A DNA stretch of 11,243 nucleotides from Collinsella sp. (GCA_019424965.1 JAHYYL010000024.1:25113-36355), one strand, 5' to 3'; numbered from the stretch's first letter, positions 1 through 7,096 are shown. The notes: generated by a model not told the origin, from the letters alone. Numbers and translations are program-made.

Positions 1-40
1 AAGCAAAAATACGTTCACCGAGAAATATCTACCGTTCAGG

Positions 41-58
41 ATTGTATACAATATACAA
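41..58. promoter_or_regulatory. Palindromic candidate operator upstream of the DDAH gene
   Basis: Bases 41-52 (ATTGTATACAAT) form a perfect 12-bp palindrome. Its core fits the TNGT-N2-ACNA pattern known for many GntR/FCD-family repressor sites. A further ATACAA at 53-58 pairs with TTGTAT at 42-47 to give an overlapping inverted repeat with a 5-base spacer. The palindrome contains TACAAT (47-52), a 5/6 match to a -10 box, so a bound protein could block transcription. I see no convincing -35 box. The leader down to the start codon is about 90 bases and can form two small hairpins (99-104 with 113-118, and 118-122 with 127-131) just before the ribosome binding site. The symmetry is seen; the regulator class is inference. 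Confidence 0.5.
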
Positions 59-148
59 AACAGTAAAGACACCATAAGATAAAGCCATCGAAAGGAAGGC
101 GGGCGCAAGGAAGTCCGCTCTTCGCTAAGAGATCCAAGGAGGATCATC

Positions 149-925
149 ATGACCAAGTTCAGCCACGTCATCATCCGTCGTCCCGGCAAGTCCCTGAGCA
201 ATGGCATCACGAGCGCCCCCGAGCTTGGTCAGCCCATCTACGAGCGCGCTATCGAGGAGCACTACGATTACGAGCACGCGCTCGAGCAGTGCGGCGTTGA
301 CGTGTCAGTGCTGCCGGCGTTGGAGCAGTATCCCGATGGCTGCTTCGTCGAGGATCCGGCCGTTATTACTCGCTGCGGCGCCATCATTACCAACCCCGGT
401 GCTGACAGCCGCAACGGCGAGAAGGACGAGATCGAGCCGGTCGTCCGTCGCTTCTTTGACGACGAGCATGTGAAGCACATTGCTTCTCCCGGCACGCTCG
501 ACGGTGGCGACGTCATGATGGTCGGCGACCATTTCTACGTCGGTCGCTCTGCCCGCACCAACGAAGAGGGCATCCGCCAGTTCTGCGAGATTCTCGAGGG
601 CTGGGGCCTCGAGGGCTCCGAGGTGCCTCTGGAGGAGGTCCTGCACCTCAAGACGGGCGTCAACTACATCGAGGACAACAACATGCTCGTCTCCGGTGAG
701 TTCATCGATAAGCCCGACTTTGCCCAGTACAACAAGATCGTCGTGCCCGAGGACGAGGCTTACGGCGCCAACTGCATCTGGGTCAACGGTACGGTCATCG
801 TTGCCGAGGGCTATCCGACCGTGCTCAAGGCCGTGCAGGATCTGGGCTACAAGACGCTCGTCGTCGACACCTCCGAGTATCGCAAGGTCGACGGCGGCCT
901 TTCTTGCCTGTCGCTGCGCTTCTAA
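149..925 (+). CDS. ddaH: Dimethylarginine dimethylaminohydrolase (DDAH) family protein
   Basis: This 258-residue cytoplasmic enzyme belongs to the guanidino-group modifying (amidinotransferase/pentein) superfamily. Family members of this length hydrolyse N-omega-methylated arginine to citrulline and a methylamine. Visible signature residues are FVEDP near residue 66, LDGGDV at 117-122, GRSARTN at 132-138, the catalytic His in HLKTG (His166) and the nucleophile Cys253 in GGLSCLSLRF at the C-terminus. Its length fits DDAH and is far short of arginine deiminase (about 400). AAGGAGG at 136-142, six bases before the ATG, supports the start. The next gene downstream is a basic amino acid permease, which supports a substrate related to arginine. 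An arginine- or agmatine-directed hydrolase of the same fold cannot be excluded, so the fold and catalytic residues are firm but the substrate is not. Confidence 0.85.
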   Translation: MTKFSHVIIRRPGKSLSNGITSAPELGQPIYERAIEEHYDYEHALEQCGVDVSVLPALEQYPDGCFVEDPAVITRCGAIITNPGADSRNGEKDEIEPVVRRFFDDEHVKHIASPGTLDGGDVMMVGDHFYVGRSARTNEEGIRQFCEILEGWGLEGSEVPLEEVLHLKTGVNYIEDNNMLVSGEFIDKPDFAQYNKIVVPEDEAYGANCIWVNGTVIVAEGYPTVLKAVQDLGYKTLVVDTSEYRKVDGGLSCLSLRF

Positions 926-960
926 CGCGATAGCTGTAACAGTCTGATGATCGCTTGACC

Positions 961-1003
961 GATGGCCCGGCACCCGATTCGGGACGTCCGGGCCATCTTT
1001 CGT
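961..1003 (+). terminator. Hairpin between ddaH and the permease gene
   Basis: A perfect 10-bp stem (GATGGCCCGG at 961-970 with CCGGGCCATC at 988-997) encloses a smaller CCCG/CGGG stem (973-976 with 980-983). It is followed by TTTCGTT, a weak U-tract. It lies 35 bases after the ddaH stop and 37 before the permease start. It could end or attenuate transcription into the permease. Read-through is likely because the tail is poor and no promoter is evident in the short remaining gap. Confidence 0.6.
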
Positions 1004-1034
1004 TCGATCACATGATGAAGGGGGTGCACATACA

Positions 1035-2498
1035 ATGGCCTCTAAAGCTCAAAACGACGAGATTATCGACCCCAATGGTCTGGATCTCTTTCGTCTGACC
1101 ATGATGGTCATCACTGCGAGCATTTGCGGCGGTATCTTCTCTCTTGCCGGCGATATGGCGGCGGGCGGAGCCAATACCGGTGCGGTTATCGTCTCGTGGG
1201 GAATTTGCTTTATTGGCGTCTTTGCGCTGATGATGGTGTTCAACGGTTTGTCTCAGGCCCGTCCCGACCTGACCGGCGGCATCTATGCATACGCTGCGGC
1301 CGGTTTTGGCGATTACATTGGATTCAACTCCGCCTGGGGCTACTGGATCAGCGCATGTCTTTCCAACGTGAGCTTTGCGCTCTTGCTGTTTAGCGCGCTG
1401 GGCTATTTCTTCCCTGCGTTTGGCGCGGGTAACAACCTGCTTTCCATCGTCTGCGCCAGCGTGTTTTTGTGGTTCCTTACCGCCCTTGTGCTTCGTGGCG
1501 TTAAGGAGGCTGCGGGCATTAACACGATCGTCACGTTGGCGAAGCTGGTGCCGCTGGGGCTCTTTGTGCTGAGTATCGTGCTCCTGGGTAAGTTCGACAT
1601 CGATATCTTTATGGACAACTTCTGGGGAGAGCCGGCTGGTCCCGGCTTTGGCGAGCAGGTTGTCTCGACCATGATCGCCCTTGTCTGGGTCTTCACGGGC
1701 ATCGAGGGCGCTGTCGTTATCTCGGGCCGTGCTAAGTACGTACGTGACGTCGGCCGCTCGACGGCGCTCGGATTTGCGGCCGTATTTACGCTGTATCTGA
1801 TCATCTCGATGCTGTCTCTCGGCATTATGCCGCGCGAGGAGATGGCACAGCTCGCAACGCCCTCCATGGCGGGAATTCTCGAGTGCGCAATCGGTCCGGT
1901 TGGTGCTGCCATCGTAAACCTTGGCGTTATCCTCTCGCTGGTCGGCGCGCTGCTGGGCTACGTCATCATTGCGTCCGAGACGCCGTTCGAGGCGGCGCGC
2001 CAGGGATCCTTCCCGCTGGCGTTTGCCAAGACGAACAGGCACGACGCCCCGGTGGTAACGGTTCTTGTGAGCTCCGGCATCACGCAGCTCTTCTTGATCG
2101 TGTCGTATGTGGCGGCGAGCACCTACCAGTTCTTCTATAGCTGCGCGGTCAACACAATCCTGGTTCCGTACGTGTGCTCGGCAGCTTATTACATGGTGAT
2201 TGGCTGGAAGAACGAGCATCTGGACGGGCCGCATGCGCCAAGCGTCGGCAAGGCGCGATTCTTCGGCACGCTCGGCTTCATCTACACATTGTTCCTTGTG
2301 TGGTCGACGGGTCTCCAGGGCGTCATGATTACGACGATCCTTTTTGCTCCTGCCATTCCCGTTTATATGCTGGGCGAGCGAGGTCGCGGCAAGCCGGTAC
2401 TTCCGCATCTGCACGACAAGCTGATCGCAGCAGTGGTCATTGTCGTGGCAGTTATCTCGCTGTATCTGCACTTTGCCGGCATTGCGCCGATTGTCTAA
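1035..2498 (+). CDS. Basic amino acid/polyamine antiporter (APC superfamily, ArcD-like)
   Basis: This 487-residue inner-membrane transporter has about 12 hydrophobic segments and no signal peptide. It carries the hallmarks of the APA subfamily that contains arginine:ornithine antiporters. These are GGIFSLAGDMAAG in the first membrane segment (residues 32-44), GGIYAYAAAGFGDYIGFNSAWGYW (81-104), LRGVKEAAGINTIVT (153-167) and VWVFTGIEGAVVISGRAK (217-234) with the conserved Glu224. The length is normal for ArcD. AAGGGGG at 1018-1024, ten bases before the ATG, serves as ribosome binding site. The family exchanges cationic amino acids such as arginine for ornithine, citrulline-type products or polyamines. 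Following ddaH on the same strand, it plausibly imports arginine or methylarginine and exports the product. The exact substrate is inferred; lysine or agmatine are alternatives. Confidence 0.88.
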   Translation: MASKAQNDEIIDPNGLDLFRLTMMVITASICGGIFSLAGDMAAGGANTGAVIVSWGICFIGVFALMMVFNGLSQARPDLTGGIYAYAAAGFGDYIGFNSAWGYWISACLSNVSFALLLFSALGYFFPAFGAGNNLLSIVCASVFLWFLTALVLRGVKEAAGINTIVTLAKLVPLGLFVLSIVLLGKFDIDIFMDNFWGEPAGPGFGEQVVSTMIALVWVFTGIEGAVVISGRAKYVRDVGRSTALGFAAVFTLYLIISMLSLGIMPREEMAQLATPSMAGILECAIGPVGAAIVNLGVILSLVGALLGYVIIASETPFEAARQGSFPLAFAKTNRHDAPVVTVLVSSGITQLFLIVSYVAASTYQFFYSCAVNTILVPYVCSAAYYMVIGWKNEHLDGPHAPSVGKARFFGTLGFIYTLFLVWSTGLQGVMITTILFAPAIPVYMLGERGRGKPVLPHLHDKLIAAVVIVVAVISLYLHFAGIAPIV

Positions 2499-2609
2499 GG
2501 CTACGGCGAGCTTCGTTGCTTGGTAAGCCAGCGGGCATCGCGCATCGGTGCTGCTCGGCATTCCATAACTGATGTGGGTCTCTGTAACGTGCCTTTTTGA
2601 ACGCCCGCC

Positions 2610-2649
2610 AAGCCCGCGCAGGTGACATTTGTTGCCAGCGCGGGCTTTT
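2610..2649 (+). terminator. Strong rho-independent terminator after the permease gene
   Basis: A 10-bp perfect stem (AAGCCCGCGC at 2610-2619 with GCGCGGGCTT at 2638-2647) continues, after one A/A mismatch, into a 6-bp stem with two G-U pairs (2621-2626 with 2631-2636) and an ATTT loop. The run of four T, two of them inside the stem end, makes a short U-tail. It sits 111 bases after the permease stop. Between 2499 and 2609 I see no gene; there is only an isolated T5 tract at 2594-2598 after a very weak stem. Confidence 0.8.
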
Positions 2650-2651
2650 GC

Positions 2652-2718
2652 AGTTGCGGTGAAATAGTTCCTGTTTTTGCTGGTTAAAGCATCAAACAGG
2701 AACTATTCCACCGCAACT
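2652..2718. repeat. 67-bp palindromic repeat, copy 1
   Basis: Two 25-base arms (2652-2676 and 2694-2718) are complementary except for one A/C mismatch (2662/2708). They flank a 17-base centre that itself closes with TGCT/AGCA (2678-2681, 2688-2691). The outer arm starts AGTTGCGGTG and the right end reads CACCGCAACT, followed by TGTTTTG. A second copy lies at 7097-7163. It is too long, and too close behind an existing terminator, to be needed as a terminator here. It looks like an interspersed palindromic unit of the REP/MITE kind, without coding capacity. Confidence 0.85.
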
Positions 2719-2732
2719 TGTTTTGATTCGCT

Positions 2733-2830
2733 GGGGGACGGAGGAAGCGACGATCCGGAATCCACCCGCACGGTCGTCGCTCCGCATCCCGTCCGTTGGC
2801 GCAAATGGTGCCAAATGTAATCTGTCCCCC
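2733..2830. repeat. Nested inverted-repeat element next to palindrome copy 1
   Basis: The ends GGGGGACGGA (2733-2742) and TCTGTCCCCC (2821-2830) are complementary with one G-T pair. Inside are AGCGACGA (2746-2753) with TCGTCGCT (2774-2781), GGACGG (2736-2741) with CCGTCC (2789-2794), and a small TTGGCGC/GGTGCCAA hairpin (2796-2814). The left end can pair with either of two partners, so two folds compete. GGGGAC-type ends recall short non-autonomous elements, but no second copy is present in this window. It contains no convincing gene. Confidence 0.6.
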
Positions 2831-2960
2831 TTGCACGCTTGTTCCCCTTGCAGCAATCTGTTGATTGAACGTCATTGTGTGCTCGCGGTTTCTGGGCAAG
2901 CCGTCTCGCAGCAAAGTAGACTAGATTGCCATTTCAAAAAGCCTGCTCAGAGGAGGAGCC

Positions 2961-3281
2961 ATGCTTGAGGGTACGTATGTGGTTTCGGCCCGGACGCCGG
3001 TGGGGAGTAAACGCGGCGAGGTGACGTTTTCACATGGGGTGAACGGCGCGCTCAGGGCAGTACTAAACGTCAGGGGTCTCAATATCGCTCTCTCGAGTGC
3101 CCGTGCTGAGGGCGATTTCTTTGAGCTCTTGGGTACTATCTCCCACGTCTTGATGGGCAAGGCGCCCTTTACATGCACGGGGTCGGTCGAGGGTGATCGA
3201 CTCACTGCTACCGCGCGGTCGGGTTCCGTTTCGATCTCGCTGAGCGGTATGCGTAAAGAGCCTTCGGGGCGCACCGCATAA
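2961..3281 (+). CDS. Small hypothetical protein, predicted beta-rich
   Basis: I do not recognise a named family for this 106-residue protein. It has no signal peptide, membrane segment or cysteine pair (one Cys only). The pattern of alternating hydrophobic residues with GTYVV, TPVGSKRGEVTF, GKAPFTCTGSVEGDRLTAT and SVSISLSG suggests a series of beta strands, as in a small barrel or sandwich. Short proteins of the pattern 'GTY..KTPxG..KGxLTL...GxxDGDxLxGT' accompany or are fused to flavin enzymes in some anaerobes, and this may be a diverged relative; that is a weak inference. The start is well supported by AGGAGG at 2951-2956. It stands alone between the repeat cluster and feoAB, with 121 bases to the next gene. 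Codon use resembles the neighbours. Confidence 0.7.
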   Translation: MLEGTYVVSARTPVGSKRGEVTFSHGVNGALRAVLNVRGLNIALSSARAEGDFFELLGTISHVLMGKAPFTCTGSVEGDRLTATARSGSVSISLSGMRKEPSGRTA

Positions 3282-3306
3282 AGTTTGCGCAGGTAAACAT
3301 CGGTAT

Positions 3307-3339
3307 TTGACTTTATAAAATAGTTCAGAGCGCTATCAT
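3307..3339 (+). promoter_or_regulatory. Possible feoAB promoter
   Basis: The only -35-like box here is TTGACT (3307-3312) and the best -10-like box is TATCAT (3334-3339). Their 21-base spacing is longer than the usual 16-18, so the pair may not be the true combination; an AT-rich TATAAAAT at 3314-3321 is an alternative -10. The region is the only AT-rich stretch before feoAB. A start near 3346 would leave a leader of about 57 bases containing the GGTTAACC pair. Confidence 0.4.
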
Positions 3340-3354
3340 TTGTCGTTACGAGTT

Positions 3355-3379
3355 GGTTAACCCCGGTAAACGGTTAACC
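3355..3379. promoter_or_regulatory. Paired GGTTAACC palindromes in the feoAB leader
   Basis: The perfect 8-bp palindrome GGTTAACC occurs at 3355-3362 and again at 3372-3379 (extended to CGGTTAACCG at 3371-3380). The centres are 17 bp apart, about one and a half helical turns. The half GGTTA resembles the left half of DtxR/IdeR-type iron boxes (TTAGGTTAG...), and both sites sit 24-48 bases before the start of an iron transporter gene. The repeat is seen; binding by an iron- or manganese-dependent repressor is inference. Confidence 0.45.
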
Positions 3380-3402
3380 GCGTCTAACGAAAGGATGAGC
3401 GC

Positions 3403-5763
3403 GTGAAGCTCGATACACTCGAGATTGGAAAGGACGCCGTTGTCGCATCGGTGACATCCGACGACCAGGCGCTCCGTCAGCATATTTTGGACATGGGCCT
3501 GACGCCGGGCACCGAAGTCACCATGATGAAGTACGCCCCCATGGGCGACCCGCTCGAGATTCGCCTGCGTGGCTACGAGTTGACGCTGCGCAAGGACGAT
3601 GCCGCTCGCATCGAGCTCGTGGGTATTCACGACACCGATACGGGTCCGCGCGCTAACGCCGCAATCGGCACGACGGAGCATCCGGCCCTGGGCGAGGGGA
3701 CGTATTCGCCCCGCGCCGCGAAGACGGCCGTGCCCGAGGGCGCACCGCTGCATTTTGCCCTCGCCGGCAACCAGAACTGCGGCAAGACCACGCTGTTCAA
3801 CCAGCTGACGGGCTCCAACCAGCATGTCGGTAACTTTCCTGGCGTGACGGTCGACCGCAAAGATGGCACCATCCGCAACCACCCCGAGGCAAGCGTTACC
3901 GACCTGCCCGGCATTTACTCCCTGTCGCCGTACACGGGCGAGGAGATCGTGAGCCGCCAGTTTATCCTGGATGAGCATCCCGACGCCATCATCGACATCA
4001 TCGACGCTACCAACATCGAGCGCAATTTGTACCTGACGCTGCAGCTTATGGAGCTCGATCGCCCCATGGTCATCGCGCTCAACATGATGGACGAGGTGAC
4101 GGCCAACGGCGGCGCCGTGGACGTCAACCTGCTCGAGAGCCTGTTGGGCGTGCCTGTTGTCCCCATTAGCGCTGCCCGCAACGAGGGCATCGGCGAGTTG
4201 GTTGATCATGCCTTGCACGTGGCGCGGTTCCGCGAGCGCCCCGGTCGCCTGGACTTCTGCGCGCCCGATGGCCCGGACGGCGGCGCGCTGCATCGCTGCA
4301 TCCACGGCATCGCCAACCTTATCGAGGACCATGCCGCGACGGCGCATATTCCGGTGCGTTTTGCGGCGACCAAGCTGGTTGAGGGCGACGAGCTGGTAAC
4401 CGAGGCACTTCACCTGGATCGCAACGAACTCGACGCCATCGAGCACATCATTACCCAGATGGAGGGCGAGGCCGGCACCGATCGCCTGTCCGCGCTGGCC
4501 GATATGCGCTTTAGCTTTATCGGCGACGTGTGCGGGCGTTGCGTCGTCAAGCCGCACGAGAGCCGCGAGCACGTGCGCTCCGTCAAGATCGACCGCATCC
4601 TGACGGGTCGCTATACGGCCATCCCGGCGTTCCTGGTGATCATGGGCCTCGTTTTTTGGCTGACGTTTGGCGTGATCGGCGCGGCGTTGCAGGGACTCAT
4701 GGAGGGCGGCATCGCTGCCATCATCGCCTCGGCCGATGCGGGTCTCAAAGCGTTCGGCACCAACGATGTGGTGCGCTCGCTGGCTGTCGACGGCGTGCTT
4801 ACGGGCGTGGGCAGCGTGCTGGCCTTCCTGCCGATCATCGTCGTGCTCTTCTTGTTCCTCTCCATTCTGGAAGACTCCGGCTACATGGCGCGTGTGGCCT
4901 TTGTCATGGATAAGGTGCTGCGCCGCTTTGGTCTGTCGGGCCGCAGCTTCGTGCCCATGCTCGTTGGTTTTGGCTGCACCGTGCCGGCTATCATGTCGAC
5001 CCGTACGCTCCCATCCGAGCACGACCGCAAGATGACGGTCATGCTCACGCCGTTCATGAGCTGCTCGGCCAAGTTGCCGGTCTACGGTCTGCTGTGCGGG
5101 GCGTTTTTCCCGCAGGCGACGGTACCCGCCATGGTCTCGCTCTATCTGATCGGCATCGCGGTCGGTTGCATCGCGGCTTTGGTGCTCAATCGCACGGCAT
5201 TTAAGGGCGACCCGGTACCGTTTATCATGGAGCTTCCCAACTACCGCCTGCCGAGCGTCAAGACGACGGTGATGCTGGCATGGGATAAGGCAAAGGACTT
5301 TATCACCAAGGCCTTCACCATCATCTTTGCCGCTACCGTGGTCATCTGGTTCCTTCAGACGTTCGACATTCGCTTTAATGTGGTCGCCGATCAGTCGCAA
5401 AGCTTGCTTGCCGGTCTGGGTAGCATCATCGCGCCGGTGTTGGCCCCGCTCGGTTTTGGCGACTGGCGTGCATCCACGGCGCTCGTCACGGGACTTATTG
5501 CCAAAGAGAGCGTCATCTCGACGCTCACGGTGCTTTTGGGCGCAACCTCTCCCGCGGCACTGTCAGCCATGTTTTCGCCGTTTACCGCCTACGTGTTCTT
5601 GGTCTTTACGCTGCTGTACCCGCCTTGCGTGGCGTCCATCGGCGCCGTCAAGAGCGAGTTGGGCGCGCGCTATGCCGTTGCCGTGTTCGCGTTTCAGGTG
5701 ACGGTCGCCTGGATCGTGGCGTTTGTCGTGCATTCGGCGGGCATATTGCTGGGGCTGGCTTAG
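3403..5763 (+). CDS. feoB: Ferrous iron transporter FeoA-FeoB fusion
   Basis: This 786-residue membrane protein imports Fe(II) in a GTP-dependent way. Residues 1-72 form a FeoA (SH3-like) domain, with the typical ILDMGLTPGTEVT and DPLEIRLRGYELTLR segments. A loose linker (about 73-115) leads to the FeoB G domain: G1 GNQNCGKTT (122-130), G2 GNFPGVTVD (143-151), G3 DLPG (167-170), G4 NMMD (227-230) and G5 SAARNEG (256-262). After a helical region the membrane part starts near 405. It has two Gate repeats (about 470-600, with GFGCTVPAI carrying Cys525, and 630-780, with LIAKESVIS and YPPCVASIGAVKSELG). The start is GTG 3403, seven bases after AAAGGA (3390-3395); the nearby ATG at 3395 meets a stop at once. 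Separate feoA or feoC genes are absent, so fusion supplies FeoA. All key motifs are intact. Confidence 0.96.
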   Translation: MKLDTLEIGKDAVVASVTSDDQALRQHILDMGLTPGTEVTMMKYAPMGDPLEIRLRGYELTLRKDDAARIELVGIHDTDTGPRANAAIGTTEHPALGEGTYSPRAAKTAVPEGAPLHFALAGNQNCGKTTLFNQLTGSNQHVGNFPGVTVDRKDGTIRNHPEASVTDLPGIYSLSPYTGEEIVSRQFILDEHPDAIIDIIDATNIERNLYLTLQLMELDRPMVIALNMMDEVTANGGAVDVNLLESLLGVPVVPISAARNEGIGELVDHALHVARFRERPGRLDFCAPDGPDGGALHRCIHGIANLIEDHAATAHIPVRFAATKLVEGDELVTEALHLDRNELDAIEHIITQMEGEAGTDRLSALADMRFSFIGDVCGRCVVKPHESREHVRSVKIDRILTGRYTAIPAFLVIMGLVFWLTFGVIGAALQGLMEGGIAAIIASADAGLKAFGTNDVVRSLAVDGVLTGVGSVLAFLPIIVVLFLFLSILEDSGYMARVAFVMDKVLRRFGLSGRSFVPMLVGFGCTVPAIMSTRTLPSEHDRKMTVMLTPFMSCSAKLPVYGLLCGAFFPQATVPAMVSLYLIGIAVGCIAALVLNRTAFKGDPVPFIMELPNYRLPSVKTTVMLAWDKAKDFITKAFTIIFAATVVIWFLQTFDIRFNVVADQSQSLLAGLGSIIAPVLAPLGFGDWRASTALVTGLIAKESVISTLTVLLGATSPAALSAMFSPFTAYVFLVFTLLYPPCVASIGAVKSELGARYAVAVFAFQVTVAWIVAFVVHSAGILLGLA

Positions 5764-5804
5764 TTATTTATTGACGGCGCAACCTCTGTGTGCCGAATTG
5801 TTTT

Positions 5805-5840
5805 CGGCCCCGCATCTGTTGCTGACGGATGCGGGGCCGT
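5805..5840 (+). terminator. GC-rich hairpin after feoAB
   Basis: A perfect 12-bp stem (CGGCCCCGCATC at 5805-5816 with GATGCGGGGCCG at 5828-5839) has an 11-base loop and begins 42 bases after the feoAB stop. The tail TTGCTATATAAT is U-poor, so termination may be partial. The right arm overlaps the promoter proposed for the next gene. Confidence 0.65.
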
Positions 5841-5851
5841 TGCTATATAAT
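5822..5851 (+). promoter_or_regulatory. Promoter of the SotB-like gene
   Basis: The -10 box TATAAT (5846-5851) is a perfect consensus. CTGACG (5822-5827) is a 4/6 match to -35 with an 18-base spacer. Transcription would begin near 5858, giving a leader of about 27 bases to ATG 5885. The spacer is largely the right arm of the hairpin at 5805-5839. Confidence 0.65.
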
Positions 5852-5884
5852 CGCCTCCGCTCAAAATGATTGGAGATGTTATAT

Positions 5885-7081
5885 ATGACTCAGGCAAGAC
5901 AAGATGGCATCTCACTCAAGCAGTGGCTCCCGCTTATCGGGCTCGCCTGCTGCGCGTTCGTGTTCAACACGTCGGAGTTTATGCCCATCGGCCTTCTGAC
6001 TGATATCGCCGCGTCGTTCTCGCTCACCGAGGCCCAAGCCGGCATCATGATCTCGGTCTACGCCTGGGGTGTCATGCTGCTGTCGCTGCCGCTTATGGTG
6101 TTTGCCTCGCGCTTTGAGTTCAAGCGTATGCTGCTCGGTGTGCTCGCCGTGTTTTCTCTGGGTCAGTTCCTGTCCGCTGTGGCACCGACATATCCCATCC
6201 TGGTCTGTGCGCGCCTGGTGGTCGCCTGCGCGCATGCCGTGTTCTGGTCGGTCGCCTCGATCATGGCTTCGCGCCTGGTCGACGCCCGCCACGGGGCGCT
6301 CGCCATCAGCATGATCGCTACGGGCTCGTCCATCGCGCAGATCTTTGGCCTGCCGATCGGCCGCGCCATCGGGCTGGCCGTGGGCTGGCGCATGACGTTT
6401 GCCGTGGTCGGGGCCTTCTCTGCCGCCGCGGTTGTGTATCAAGCCGCGGTGTTCCCGGCCATGCCGGCGGGCGAGCGCTTTACCGTCAAACAGCTGCCCG
6501 AGCTGCTCAAGAACCCGTTCCTGATCGCGCTCTACGCGGTCACGGTCTTTATGGCGACCGGCTATTACGCAAGCTACAGCTATATCGAGCCTTTCCTGGC
6601 TCAGGTCGCGCATGTCGACGCAAGCGCTATCACCATGACGTTGACGGCGTTCGGCTGCTCCGGCTTGGTGGGCAGCTGGCTGTTCGGCCGCCTGTTCGAC
6701 GGGCACCGCTTTCCGTTCCTTGCGATCACGCTCTCCGGAGTGCCGGTCGCCTTGCTGCTTATGGGTCCTGTCGCGTCGTCGCTCGTCGCGGTTCTTGGCG
6801 TTTGCGCGCTGTGGGGCTGCTGCGCCACGGCCTTTAACGTGGCGTTTCAGGCCGAGCTCATCAAGTACACGCCGGCGGATTCGTCGGCCGTCGCCATGTC
6901 GATCTTTTCGGGCCTGTTTAACCTCGGTATCGGCACGGGCACCGCGATCGGCGGCGCCGTGGTTTCGGGTCCCGGTATCTCCTGGATTGGCTTCGCGGGC
7001 GGGGCGATTGCCGTCGTGGGCGTCATCCTCGCCATCACCGTGCTGTTCCCCGCCATCCGTCGCGCCAAGCCCGTCGCCTAA
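5885..7081 (+). CDS. sotB: MFS efflux transporter, SotB (sugar efflux)-like
   Basis: This inner-membrane major facilitator has 398 residues and about 12 hydrophobic helices, the normal length for the drug/sugar proton antiporter group. It resembles E. coli SotB (YdeA) along its length: FNTSEFMPIGLL in helix 1 (residues 27-38), GIMISVYAWGVMLLSLP, AHAVFWSVAS (116-125), the GLPIGRAIG motif near 155, YYASYSYIEPF (227-237) and FSGLFNLGIGTG near 341. SotB exports arabinose and some glycosides such as IPTG; the substrate here is unknown. I prefer ATG 5885 because GGAG (5872-5875) lies nine bases before it. In-frame TTG 5870 overlaps that site and ATG 5876 has no site in range. It has its own promoter, so it is probably not an operon partner of feoAB. 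Confidence 0.8.
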   Translation: MTQARQDGISLKQWLPLIGLACCAFVFNTSEFMPIGLLTDIAASFSLTEAQAGIMISVYAWGVMLLSLPLMVFASRFEFKRMLLGVLAVFSLGQFLSAVAPTYPILVCARLVVACAHAVFWSVASIMASRLVDARHGALAISMIATGSSIAQIFGLPIGRAIGLAVGWRMTFAVVGAFSAAAVVYQAAVFPAMPAGERFTVKQLPELLKNPFLIALYAVTVFMATGYYASYSYIEPFLAQVAHVDASAITMTLTAFGCSGLVGSWLFGRLFDGHRFPFLAITLSGVPVALLLMGPVASSLVAVLGVCALWGCCATAFNVAFQAELIKYTPADSSAVAMSIFSGLFNLGIGTGTAIGGAVVSGPGISWIGFAGGAIAVVGVILAITVLFPAIRRAKPVA

Positions 7082-7096
7082 CCACGTCCCCTCATC

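Noticed and set aside
1008..2561. 517-codon minus-strand open frame opposite the permease gene
   Set aside because: Low-complexity charged translation with no motif. The plus strand encodes a clear APC transporter with a ribosome binding site.
2652..2830. CRISPR array or small insertion sequence in the repeat-rich gap
   Set aside because: There are no regularly spaced direct repeats with unique spacers, and no transposase frame. The repeats are inverted and of two unrelated kinds.
3346..5400. Very long open frame (684 codons) on the minus strand opposite feoAB
   Set aside because: The protein is rich in Arg, His, Asp and Ala without any domain pattern. It mirrors the codon bias of feoAB, whose product has all FeoA and FeoB motifs. 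It is a shadow frame of high-GC DNA.
5870..5884. Upstream TTG (5870) or ATG (5876) as the start of the SotB-like protein
   Set aside because: The TTG overlaps the GGAG ribosome binding site itself, and no purine-rich site lies before either codon. ATG 5885 has correct spacing.
5912..6706. 264-codon minus-strand open frame opposite the SotB-like gene
   Set aside because: Its composition is extreme in Arg, His, Gln and Asp, as expected for the antisense of a membrane protein. The plus strand is a recognisable MFS protein.
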